NCBI GenBank assembly: GCA_964608095.1
Contig: CAZSMK010000055.1
Span: 1-18,883 of the forward strand
Direction of reading: 5' to 3'
DNA length: 18,883 bases
From: CAZSMK01 sp964608095
Lineage (GTDB): Bacteria > Sumerlaeota > Sumerlaeia > MWCT01 > JAGHBZ01
Part shown: positions 1 to 7,742 of the stretch, in pieces
Position numbering within the stretch: the stretch's first letter is position 1
Layout of the letters: each line of letters starts with the position of its first letter
Notes under the pieces: model-generated
What the model saw: only the letters and a program-made list of their open reading frames with translations
What the model was told of the DNA's origin: nothing
Database searches by the model: none
Made by a program: the position numbers and the translations under genes

Positions 1-1
1 T

Positions 2-1087
2 GTTCATCCTGTCTGGCAAGGTACGGATATGCCGCCTGCAACCAATCCACCTCATCCTGTCTTCACTTATTGCCAACCGGATTCAAATCCAAACTGGCTT
101 TGCTATAACAAGTCCGGCGAAATGATGGATGTTCAGGCGAGCAGCGATAATTATTTATACTTCAGCCCCGGTATTCCCGAATTCATGGATTATTTCAGAA
201 AAATCGTGATGGATGTGGTTATGCGCTACGATGTAGACGGTATTCATTACGACCGTGTCCGCTATCCCGGACCGAATTACTCCCACGACCCTGTAAGTCT
301 CGAGCGCTTTCAGGGAGATGGAAACCCCGACAATCTCGGCTGGGAGGATTGGCAACGTCGCCAGATTACGGTTTGTCTCGAACGCGTATACGCAGATGTT
401 ATGGCTCTTAAACCGCATGTGAAGATCACTGCGGCAGTGTGGGGTATTTATAACAAGCAGGAGATTCCGGGTTATTCCAGGTTCTCGAGCGGTTTTCACG
501 ACTATTACCAGGATAGTATCCAGTGGGATAAAGAGGGTGCCGTCGATGCATTGATTCCCATGATATATTGGGCTATGAACGACGAACGAAAACCTGACTA
601 TGACGAGCTGCTCGATTACTTTGCGTTGAAGACAACAAATCATCATCTCTATGGTAGTTTAACGTGCTGGGAACCGGTTCAAAAAGTCCTGGAGGCAGTT
701 GAATATACAAGAAATAAAGGAGTTCCGGGAATAGTAATTTTTTCCTGGGGTAAACTTAATGGGCTGAATTATCTCTCCCATCTTCAAACGGACCTTTATA
801 GTTCGCGAGTCGATACACCCGAGATGCCCTGGAAAAGAAATCCCGCGACAGGTATTATCCTTGGCAAAGTTACGAACAAGGCAAATAATCAACCGATAGC
901 TGATGCACTTGTAACGGTCTCGCAGACGGGAAAACATCGCCTCAGCTCTGCCGATGGCACCTTTGCCCTTCTTGAGGTGGCTCCGGGAATCGTACCTATA
1001 AATGTAACCAAGGATGGTGTCGGAACAGCCGAGGTTGAGGCAACGGTTGAAGCAGGTAAAGTCGCGCGACTGGATGTTGCTCTATAA
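2..1087 (+). CDS. GHL10-type glycoside hydrolase-like protein, 3' part
   Basis: The gene enters from outside the window: the frame is open from base 2, and the first ATG (base 29) falls inside conserved sequence, so it is not the real start. The visible part resembles the C-terminal half of the TIM-barrel of glycosyl hydrolase-like 10 proteins (PF02638, YngK type). The stretch RYDVDGIHYDRVRYPG matches the family signature around a catalytic-site strand, followed by further barrel strands (ITAAVWGIY, ALIPMIYW, GIVIFSWG). The last roughly 75 residues (from GKVTNKANNQPIADALVTV) look like a carboxypeptidase-regulatory-like beta-sandwich, usually an extracellular accessory domain. The likely role is in cell-wall or polysaccharide metabolism in the periplasm or at the surface, but the substrate is unknown and a signal peptide cannot be checked. 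A PNP gene follows after 26 bases. Confidence 0.8.
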   Translation, partial: VHPVWQGTDMPPATNPPHPVFTYCQPDSNPNWLCYNKSGEMMDVQASSDNYLYFSPGIPEFMDYFRKIVMDVVMRYDVDGIHYDRVRYPGPNYSHDPVSLERFQGDGNPDNLGWEDWQRRQITVCLERVYADVMALKPHVKITAAVWGIYNKQEIPGYSRFSSGFHDYYQDSIQWDKEGAVDALIPMIYWAMNDERKPDYDELLDYFALKTTNHHLYGSLTCWEPVQKVLEAVEYTRNKGVPGIVIFSWGKLNGLNYLSHLQTDLYSSRVDTPEMPWKRNPATGIILGKVTNKANNQPIADALVTVSQTGKHRLSSADGTFALLEVAPGIVPINVTKDGVGTAEVEATVEAGKVARLDVAL

Positions 1088-1113
1088 TTAATCTGTATTC
1101 AAGGTCCTGAGAC

Positions 1114-1953
1114 GTGAAAGATGATGCCCGGCAAGATTTTACAGAAAGAATCAAAGAGGCGTCTGATTTTATTGCAAAACGACTGCCCGCGACACCAGAT
1201 GTCGCCATCGTAGCAGGTTCAGGTCTTGGGGAGCATCTCTCATCTCTTCTCGAGATTTCCTCACGAGTCCCTTACGCTGATATTCCCGGCTTCCCGACCT
1301 CTACCGTTGCAGGTCATTCCGGCTACCTCGTTGCCGGTCAAATTGCGCAACATCCTGTCCTTCTTTTCAGCGGGAGGAAACATTTCTATGAAGGTAAGGC
1401 TCTAAAAGAAGTGATATTCCCTGCAGTTGTTCTTCATCAATTGAAGATACCGCGCCTTATCCTGACCAATGCGGCGGGTGGTCTCAATACAGAGTTCTCT
1501 GTCGGTGATCTTATGCTTATAACCGAAGGTATCAATCTCATATTTCAGCCTTATACGTTCGGAGAACTGTATCCGCCCGCTCATGTTCACCGGCTTGATT
1601 TTTCAACTATATTTTCACCCCTCTGGCGTAAAAGCATACTCGAGTTGCTACATAGAAAATCTATGTTCATACGCACCGGCGTTTATGTAGCGGTAAGCGG
1701 TCCCTCGTACGAGACACCGGCTGAGGTTGCGTTCCTTCGTTTGCTCGGTGCAGATGCCGTGGGAATGTCCACCGTTCCCGAGGCGGCGATGGCGGCATCA
1801 CTGGGCATTGAGGTCATTGCCGTTTCCTTTATTACGAATCTTCTCGCTGAGATGCCGCTTAAAAAAACAGGACATGAAGAGGTACTCGAAGCGTCGCGGC
1901 AGGCAGGTCCGCGACTCGCACACTTTATTCAAATAATAATTGAAGACCTTTGA
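1114..1953 (+). CDS. punA: Purine nucleoside phosphorylase (trimeric class)
   Basis: Catalyses phosphorolysis of purine nucleosides to free base and ribose-1-phosphate, for purine salvage in the cytosol. At 279 residues it has the usual length. The phosphate and ribose site residues of the trimeric family are visible: GSGLG at 35-39, GRKHFYEG at 87-94 (R88, H90, Y92) and NAAGG at 119-123. Base-site residues follow: SYET (E200), GMSTVPE (M218), TN at 241-242 (N242) and H254. The Asn at 242 together with E200 is the pattern of 6-oxopurine enzymes (inosine/guanosine) in this family. The segment after INL (about 143-165) differs from the usual loop. The start is GTG, with AAGG at 1101-1104 as a weak ribosome site. 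It probably shares a transcript with the preceding hydrolase gene; no functional link is obvious. Confidence 0.93.
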   Translation: MKDDARQDFTERIKEASDFIAKRLPATPDVAIVAGSGLGEHLSSLLEISSRVPYADIPGFPTSTVAGHSGYLVAGQIAQHPVLLFSGRKHFYEGKALKEVIFPAVVLHQLKIPRLILTNAAGGLNTEFSVGDLMLITEGINLIFQPYTFGELYPPAHVHRLDFSTIFSPLWRKSILELLHRKSMFIRTGVYVAVSGPSYETPAEVAFLRLLGADAVGMSTVPEAAMAASLGIEVIAVSFITNLLAEMPLKKTGHEEVLEASRQAGPRLAHFIQIIIEDL

Positions 1954-1979
1954 AGGATTTCATATAATTTTAATTCCGA

Positions 1980-2017
1980 TTGACAAAATTATATTAGATA
2001 TTTTACAAAGATATAAA
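1980..2017 (+). promoter_or_regulatory. Possible promoter region before the gsp operon
   Basis: The AT-rich gap between the PNP gene and gspI carries a perfect TTGACA at 1980-1985. A TATAAA lies at 2012-2017, but 26 bases away, which is too far to pair with it. With normal spacing only poor -10 matches (TTTACA at 2002-2007) are available. The region is the natural place for the operon promoter, but the exact elements are uncertain. Confidence 0.25.
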
Positions 2018-2098
2018 AGAGATTCACATTAAGAGGCACAATCAAGAATCGGTTTTGGTTAAAGAAATTTACCTGTTTTACCGAAAATAAAAAAGATT

Positions 2099-2506
2099 AT
2101 GATAAAAAGACGAATTGGAAAAAGCGGTTTCACCTTAATTGAAGTTATTATAGCGTTGGCTGTCCTCGTATTCGGCATCTATGGAGTGCTGGATTTGTTT
2201 TTCAACTCCCAACGGCTCGGACAACGAAGTCGGTTCAGGACACAAGCATTATGTCTCGCGAAAGGTAAAATAGCGCAATTGATGGCAGCCGACACTGACC
2301 AGATTTTCAGTTTCGCCGAGCAGAGTGAAGGGCGTTACACTTCAGAGAGCGCCACCATTTCTGAAGATGATGATTTTATGTGGAATTGGACGGCGACCCG
2401 CGAAGACCTGGACTCAAACACGCTTCGCATTGAAGTCAATGTATGGAAAATACAACAACCTTCTACCCGCGTTAATCTTTTTAGTTATATATCTTCAGGT
2501 GGATAA
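2099..2506 (+). CDS. gspI: Type II secretion minor pseudopilin GspI-like
   Basis: A 135-residue protein with a class III prepilin signal: a short basic leader, then SGFTLIEV, with cleavage expected after the Gly and Glu at mature position 5. A single hydrophobic helix follows (about residues 11-32). Such proteins are cleaved and methylated by a GspO-type prepilin peptidase and assemble into the periplasmic pseudopilus. Length and position as first of three prepilin-like genes fit GspI, which forms a tip complex with GspJ and GspK. The C-terminal half is not distinctive, so assignment to I rests partly on gene order. The ribosome site is weak (an A-rich stretch). The stop lies two bases before the next ATG. 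An equivalent minor pilin of a type IV pilus-like system is the alternative. Confidence 0.75.
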   Translation: MIKRRIGKSGFTLIEVIIALAVLVFGIYGVLDLFFNSQRLGQRSRFRTQALCLAKGKIAQLMAADTDQIFSFAEQSEGRYTSESATISEDDDFMWNWTATREDLDSNTLRIEVNVWKIQQPSTRVNLFSYISSGG

Positions 2507-2508
2507 CT

Positions 2509-3120
2509 ATGCGAAAAGTAACCTTGCAACATAGAACGTGCAGCGGTCTGACTCTCATCGAGTTGATGATTGTTCTTGTTGCGGGTATACTGGTTTTTGG
2601 GTTGATTCTTGAAATATTTATCACGACCAACACTGCAACAAAGAGAGAGAACATTCAGGCAACCATGGTTATGGAAGCCAGGCTGATTGCCCTGCAAGTG
2701 GATAACGCCCTCAATGCTTTCAGCTACCAGATATCTACACCTGTTTCACAATCCGAATTCCTCGATGAAAGGATTGCGTTTCCACGATTGGATTTTATTA
2801 ATGACCATGCCCCCCTTATCAGTGTTATCGAAACGCGTGAAGTAAATGGAAGAAAAAGGATAGTCATGGTCGATACTCCTCTTGAAGCGACCGATGCTCA
2901 ACAATCCCCTGAGAAAATACCAGGCTTGAATGACTCTCTTATCAGTACTTCCATCGAATTCTCTTACGCTGAAGAGATGAAGGGCATTGAACCGGTTTGG
3001 CAAGATTCCCTCTCGGCGGATATGACTCCCTTGCTCGTCGGGTATCAGATTACTATCAATGACCTCCAGGGGATTGCTAAACCTTTACAGATTTCATCTG
3101 CATGCAACGTTAGGAAGTAA
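2509..3120 (+). CDS. gspJ: Type II secretion minor pseudopilin GspJ-like
   Basis: A 203-residue prepilin-like protein. The leader ends in SGLTLIELMIV, with Gly before the cleavage point and Glu at mature position 5, followed by a hydrophobic helix to about residue 45. The periplasmic part is about 150 residues, longer than in the upstream protein and matching the usual size of GspJ, which sits with GspI and GspK at the pseudopilus tip. AGGTGG at 2497-2502, inside the end of gspI, is its ribosome site, which indicates tight co-expression. Sequence similarity beyond the prepilin N-terminus is not recognisable by eye, so the J label is based on size and order. Confidence 0.72.
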   Translation: MRKVTLQHRTCSGLTLIELMIVLVAGILVFGLILEIFITTNTATKRENIQATMVMEARLIALQVDNALNAFSYQISTPVSQSEFLDERIAFPRLDFINDHAPLISVIETREVNGRKRIVMVDTPLEATDAQQSPEKIPGLNDSLISTSIEFSYAEEMKGIEPVWQDSLSADMTPLLVGYQITINDLQGIAKPLQISSACNVRK

Positions 3121-3153
3121 AAAACGTACAAATTTTCATACAGGATAAGCCAT

Positions 3154-3636
3154 GTGATTATAGACATGAGATTTACAAAAAGAAAAGGTGTCGCCCTGAT
3201 TGCCGCTATTGGAGTGCTTGCCACTCTTTTTGTCATGGTAGGCGCCGTAGCGGTGACCTCGCGTATCTTATATGAGCAAAACCATAATGATATCGTACGT
3301 ACCGAAATTGCCCTTTTGCTGGAAAGCGGTGCGCACAAAATACGGCATACTTTTTTGAATCAGCAGCTTGCAGAACCCAGGGAAATGTTTATTAAACTTC
3401 AAGACCACAACATGTCCGTCCGCCTTGAGCCCCTCTCGGAAGATGACGAACTTTATCGAACCGTTCCCATCAAGTTCAAAGAAGGTGATGTGCGCATAAC
3501 TGTCACCACCCATTATCCCGCTGATACAAGAACCTATACCGCCTCAAAACGATGGCTCATTAATCTGAGCATCGAGGGAGAAGGATTGTTAGCCCTCTCT
3601 GACATCACCTTCCAACGAGGAGAGGAGAAGACATGA
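3154..3636 (+). CDS. gspK: Short GspK-like minor pseudopilin
   Basis: A 160-residue protein with a basic leader (MRFTKRKG) followed by VALIAAIGVLATLF and a hydrophobic helix to about residue 37. It lacks the Glu at mature position 5. This is the expected oddity of GspK, the pseudopilus tip subunit, and its place after gspI and gspJ agrees. GspK is normally around 300 residues or more with a large globular insert, so this protein is strikingly short; a PilX-like protein is an alternative. The GTG start at 3154 is preceded by AGGATAAG (3142-3149) at good spacing. An in-frame ATG at 3166 is possible but 20 bases from that site. The end overlaps gspE by four bases (ATGA). Confidence 0.6.
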   Translation: MIIDMRFTKRKGVALIAAIGVLATLFVMVGAVAVTSRILYEQNHNDIVRTEIALLLESGAHKIRHTFLNQQLAEPREMFIKLQDHNMSVRLEPLSEDDELYRTVPIKFKEGDVRITVTTHYPADTRTYTASKRWLINLSIEGEGLLALSDITFQRGEEKT

Positions 3637-5858
3637 GAACCTCAAGCGTAAGAATAGCCTTACTTCTGAAGACCGCCGGGTTTATTGACGATAACACCTG
3701 GAAGAAATATCAGAAAAAAATTACGGGCGAGGGAAAGAAGCTCGGCGACATTCTGACCTCAGACGCACTCAGCCTCAAGACCTATAAAGATCTCCTGACC
3801 ATGGAAATAAAAATTCCTTTCGGTAAATCCGACCGGGAAGAAATCCAGCTGGCTATGGGACAAACCGTCCAGCTCGCATATGGGGAAATGCAAACCATAC
3901 TCAACGTTCATCGTCCCGAACTCGAACCTCTTGTCACCATGCTTCTCAACCAGAATATCATATCAGAGGAAGTTGCCGAAGAAGCAAAAGGCGTCATTGA
4001 CCGCCTTGGTGAGGACGCCTATAACGCCCTTCTCGAACGAGATATGATTTCACCGGATATGATAGCAAAACTGGTTGAGAAGGGGGACAATCCTGTTTCA
4101 GTGCGTAACCGTGTTTATCAAGCAGTTGAAATCCTCAAATATAATAAAGTCCTCTCAACTGACCAAGCACAGGCTCTTCTTAAAGAACACGCTAAGGGAG
4201 AACAGCCGCTTCCCAAAGTTCTCTCCGAAAAAGTGTCATTGAAGCCTTTCGACCTCATAGATCAAGTGATGAAGGGTCTCTATTTACCGACAGTTAATTT
4301 ACGCCAGACCGAGATCGGTGAGAAAGTATTATCCACCCTGCCCGGACGGTTTATTCGACGGGAACTCTTTCTTCCCTTGACGATTAATGAAGCACAGTTG
4401 TTTGCTGCAATGGCTGACCCGCTGCTCTCTCCTTTGGTTGATACTGTGGCAATACTCACGGGTAAAACCGTGCTGTCTTATTTCGCTCCACAAGAAGAAA
4501 TAATGAACAAAATAGCCATGGTCGTTAAAGGAGAAGAGCAAGGTGGACAACCGATAAGCCCTGCGGTTGAAAGAACAAAAGTCTATGGCGCCCCGCCTGT
4601 TGCAGAGGCAATCGTCGAAAAAAAACAAATTCCTGTAGCGGAAAAAGCCACGGCGCCCGTGAGCGAACCGTATTTACGCCGCATACAGACTCTTGTTGAC
4701 AGTCAATCCACGGTTCAACTTACTAATTCCTTGATCGAGTCGGCTATTCTCACACGTGCAACGGACATTCATCTTGAGCCACTTCGCCAGGATCTCCGCG
4801 TGCGATTCCGGATCGACGGCAAACTTCAAAATATCATGCGGATTCCGCGTGAAATGCAACTCCCCCTTATCAGTCGAATCAAAGTGCTCGGGAATATGGA
4901 TGTTACCGAACGACGACGCCCCCAGGACGGTCATTTCGGTCTTAGTATACAGGATAACCTCTTTGATTTTCGCATTTCTTCTCTTCCCATCACGAACGGC
5001 GAAAAAATAGTCATTCGCATTCTCGAGAGGGGTACGGTTCTTAAAGGTCTTTCAGAGCTTGGGCTTGATAAGGATCAAGAAAAAATTCTTACCACCTTCA
5101 TCCACAAACCTTATGGCATGATTTTGGTCACCGGTCCTACCGGAAGTGGAAAAACCACCACGCTCTATTCCTCTCTCAACCTTCTCAACAAAACCGAAAG
5201 AAATATCGTAACTATTGAAGATCCCGTAGAATACCAGATTGACGGAATAAATCAGATCCAGGTCGATTACAATATCGATCTCACATTCGCCAGTGGATTG
5301 CGTTCTGTTCTCCGTCAGGATCCGGACATCATAATGGTGGGTGAGATACGCGATAAAGAGACCGCCCGAATCGCTGTTCGTTCCGCCTTGACCGGCCATC
5401 TTGTGTTCAGCACACTTCACGCAAACAGAACAGTGAGCGCGTTGAATACGCTGGTTCAGATGGGTGTGTCGCCGTTTCTCACCAGCTCAGCCCTAATCGG
5501 AATAATTACCCAGCGACTTGTACGGCGGATATGTCAGAAATGCAAAAAACCGTTCAAACCCGAAAAGGGCGTACTCGAAACTCTCAACCTCGATCCGGAT
5601 GAAGATTATACATTTTATCATGGCGAGGGCTGTGAACATTGTCTTCAGACAGGATATCACGGTCGTACCGCGGTGTTCGAAATCCTCGTCGTGGATGATG
5701 ATGTCAGAACTATGGTTACCGATAACGCCCCGGAACACAAAATCTTCAATCATGTGGTTGATAAAGGAATGACGACGCTACTCCAGAGCGGTATTAATAA
5801 AATTAAAGAGGGCATCACCACGCCCCAGGAAGTAATAGAAAATGTTTTTCTTATTTAG
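3633..5858 (+). CDS. gspE: Type II secretion/pilus assembly ATPase GspE (PilB family)
   Basis: Cytosolic hexameric ATPase that powers pseudopilus extension. The C-terminal motor is complete: Walker A GPTGSGKT at 501-508, Asp box TIEDPVE at 527-533, Walker B DPDIIMVGEIRD at 563-574, His box TGH (587-589) with downstream H596, and a zinc-binding tetracysteine of C634/C637 and C667/C670. At 741 residues it is longer than typical GspE (about 500-570). The extra length is N-terminal: a KLGDIL segment at 36-41 resembling the start of an MshEN motif, helical repeats at about 101-185, then a better-preserved MshEN-like domain at about 216-290 and a Pro/Ala/Glu linker near 300-345. The strong ribosome site (GAGGAGAGGAG) lies in the end of gspK, which overlaps by four bases. 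PilB of a type IV pilus is the alternative; the I-J-K neighbours favour type II secretion. Confidence 0.9.
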   Translation: MRTSSVRIALLLKTAGFIDDNTWKKYQKKITGEGKKLGDILTSDALSLKTYKDLLTMEIKIPFGKSDREEIQLAMGQTVQLAYGEMQTILNVHRPELEPLVTMLLNQNIISEEVAEEAKGVIDRLGEDAYNALLERDMISPDMIAKLVEKGDNPVSVRNRVYQAVEILKYNKVLSTDQAQALLKEHAKGEQPLPKVLSEKVSLKPFDLIDQVMKGLYLPTVNLRQTEIGEKVLSTLPGRFIRRELFLPLTINEAQLFAAMADPLLSPLVDTVAILTGKTVLSYFAPQEEIMNKIAMVVKGEEQGGQPISPAVERTKVYGAPPVAEAIVEKKQIPVAEKATAPVSEPYLRRIQTLVDSQSTVQLTNSLIESAILTRATDIHLEPLRQDLRVRFRIDGKLQNIMRIPREMQLPLISRIKVLGNMDVTERRRPQDGHFGLSIQDNLFDFRISSLPITNGEKIVIRILERGTVLKGLSELGLDKDQEKILTTFIHKPYGMILVTGPTGSGKTTTLYSSLNLLNKTERNIVTIEDPVEYQIDGINQIQVDYNIDLTFASGLRSVLRQDPDIIMVGEIRDKETARIAVRSALTGHLVFSTLHANRTVSALNTLVQMGVSPFLTSSALIGIITQRLVRRICQKCKKPFKPEKGVLETLNLDPDEDYTFYHGEGCEHCLQTGYHGRTAVFEILVVDDDVRTMVTDNAPEHKIFNHVVDKGMTTLLQSGINKIKEGITTPQEVIENVFLI

Positions 5859-5894
5859 ATATTCCGAATCTTCCTTACATAAGGAGTTGATACA

Positions 5895-7072
5895 ATGAAT
5901 GAAGAGAATAACGAGAAGAAGGTAGAAGGAGAAGAAGCTGATCGCATAATAAAACTGGAGCCGGTCGAAGAAGTCGCACGTCCGGAATCTCAAAAGAAAA
6001 TAATTTTAACACGGCAACTCGTGGTTTTTCCTCCTAACGTAAGGGATATGGCGACTTTTTGCCGCCAACTTGCCACCTTGCTTGACGTAGGTATTTCTCT
6101 CGTGCAGAGCTTAAAAATTCTTAGCGAGCGTACCCAGCATCCAAAACTCAAAAAGGTAGTCAAACAGGTGTCAGCAAAGGTTGAAGAGGGGCAGAGTCTC
6201 AGTACTGCTCTCAGCGATTTCCCACGCTTCTTTTCTCCTCTTTTCATCGGCGTCGTAAAAGTAGGCGAGGTCGGTGGCATACTTGATAATTCGCTCAAAC
6301 GCCTTGCCGATATTCTCGAAAAAAAGGCTGATATAAAGAAAAAAATCTTTTCCGCTGTGTCGTATCCGATTGTGTCGTTCTGTGTGGCGCTCGGTGTCAT
6401 TATAGTAATACTCACTGTGGCGATTCCGCGCTTTGAGGAGGTGTATAGAAGCCAGAAGGCGACCCTTCCCTGGTTGACACGCATTATCATCGCTATTTCT
6501 CATTTCATTCGGTTTTATCCCTATATCTATATCCCTCTCATCATAATCGCAATTGTTCTTCTTTTCCTTTATGGACGTACGCCGCCGGGTAAATGGACCT
6601 ATGATACCTTAAAATTGAGAACGCCCATTATAGGACCCATTAATACAAAGATAAACGTTGCGCGGTTTACGCGCACCATTGGAAATCTCCTCTCAGCAGG
6701 AATCCCTTTACTCGAAGCGCTTCATCTTGCTTCCCATACCTCGGAAAATGTGGTCATTGCAAGCGCACTCGAGAAGACCTACAACAATGTGGAGCAGGGC
6801 GGCAAAATTGACGCGCCACTTCGAGAAAATCCCGTCTTCCCCCCCCCATGGTGGTCGATATGATCTCTATCGGTGATGAAGCGGGTGCATTGGACGTTAT
6901 GCTCAATAAGATCGCTGATGCCTATGAATCGGATGTCGACGCTACACTTCGCGGCTTGACATCTTTAATCGAACCGGTACTCATTATTTTTATGGGCTTT
7001 ATGGTGATTTTTATTGCGCTCGCAGTGCTTCTTCCTTATTTTAACCTTGTCAATGTGGTTGGAGTGGAATAA
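5895..7072 (+). pseudogene. gspF: GspF inner-membrane protein, split by a frameshift
   Basis: GspF is the polytopic inner-membrane platform protein that contacts GspE. The first part (322 codons from the ATG at 5895, with AAGGAG at 5881-5886) holds the first T2SF domain (from about residue 50), two membrane helices (about 152-178 and 208-228) and most of the second domain. It then runs into NPVFPP followed by a non-homologous end, stopping at 6863. The remaining family sequence (MVVDMISIGDEAGALD, then a third membrane helix near VLIIFMGFMVIF) continues in another frame to 7072. The switch lies exactly at the nine-C run 6839-6847. Seven or ten C would restore one frame of 391 or 392 codons, the usual length. 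This may be a sequencing or assembly error, a real mutation, or slippage at the tract. It is otherwise intact. Confidence 0.85.
6839..6847 (+). repeat. Nine-C homopolymer at the gspF frameshift
   Basis: Nine consecutive C follow CGTCTT and precede ATGGTGG. The family consensus (FPP followed by M/L-V) needs seven, or with one extra Pro ten, to stay in frame. Such tracts are prone to polymerase slippage and to sequencing miscounts. Confidence 0.95.
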
Positions 7073-7092
7073 AGACTGCTTCGTTTAACATT

Positions 7093-7626
7093 ATGGACCA
7101 GTTTAAAGAGCACATAGAAAAAGAACAGAATATTCTGGAGCGTATCGTTGAGTTTATTCCGGGCTACAGGAGTTATCGACAACGAGAACGCCGGCGCGAC
7201 GTGGATAAAGCCCTCCGAACTTATGTTACAAACAAACTGCGTGACTTCATGACCCGGCTCCGCAATCTTTCGAAACCGCTGACCGATGCCGGACGATTGA
7301 GCATCCTCGACGATCTCGATAATATCTATCGCCGACTCGAAGCCGTAGCTGACAAGGTTAGGTTCGCTTCCTACGGGTACGCCGGATTCTTTGATGTCGT
7401 CAAAATCAGAGAAGACGAACTCGATGCACTTTACGATTTCGATCTTAAACTTCTCGAAACGGTTAATAACCTGCTCGAATTGCTCAAGCCCGAGGAAGAA
7501 ACAACGCTTGTTCAAGATTCCGTTAAGTTTAATGAACGCTTCAAGAAGATTGAATCCACCACCCGCTATCTCGAGACGTTGCTTCTGGACCGCACCAATT
7601 TGATCGTAAACGTAAAAGGACTTTAA
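7093..7626 (+). CDS. Uncharacterised helical protein of the gsp operon
   Basis: A soluble 177-residue protein with no signal peptide, membrane helix or catalytic motif, and predicted to be almost entirely alpha-helical. It is rich in Arg, Glu, Asp and Leu, with a basic patch YRQRERRRDVDK at about 33-44 and coiled-coil-like stretches at either end. The section ASYGYAGFFDVVKIREDELD followed by ALYDFDLKLLE resembles, from memory, a conserved hypothetical family found in several bacterial phyla, but I know no function for it. It starts 20 bases after gspF with no clear ribosome site, so it is probably translated by coupling or re-initiation on the same transcript. A cytoplasmic accessory factor is possible, but no function should be assumed. 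Confidence 0.75.
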   Translation: MDQFKEHIEKEQNILERIVEFIPGYRSYRQRERRRDVDKALRTYVTNKLRDFMTRLRNLSKPLTDAGRLSILDDLDNIYRRLEAVADKVRFASYGYAGFFDVVKIREDELDALYDFDLKLLETVNNLLELLKPEEETTLVQDSVKFNERFKKIESTTRYLETLLLDRTNLIVNVKGL

Positions 7627-7742
7627 AAATTCTGTTCACTATGATTCAGCCGTAGCATTTTCACCTCACGGCGGGATGGTTCACTGTGCTTTATACCTCA
7701 CCCTTTAATTTCCCGACGAAGAGCGCTCCTTTATGTCTCGAC

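Noticed and set aside
7649..7672. Possible terminator hairpin between convergent genes (GCCGT...ACGGC)
   Set aside because: The stem is only five base pairs with a 14-base loop, and no T run follows in either direction.
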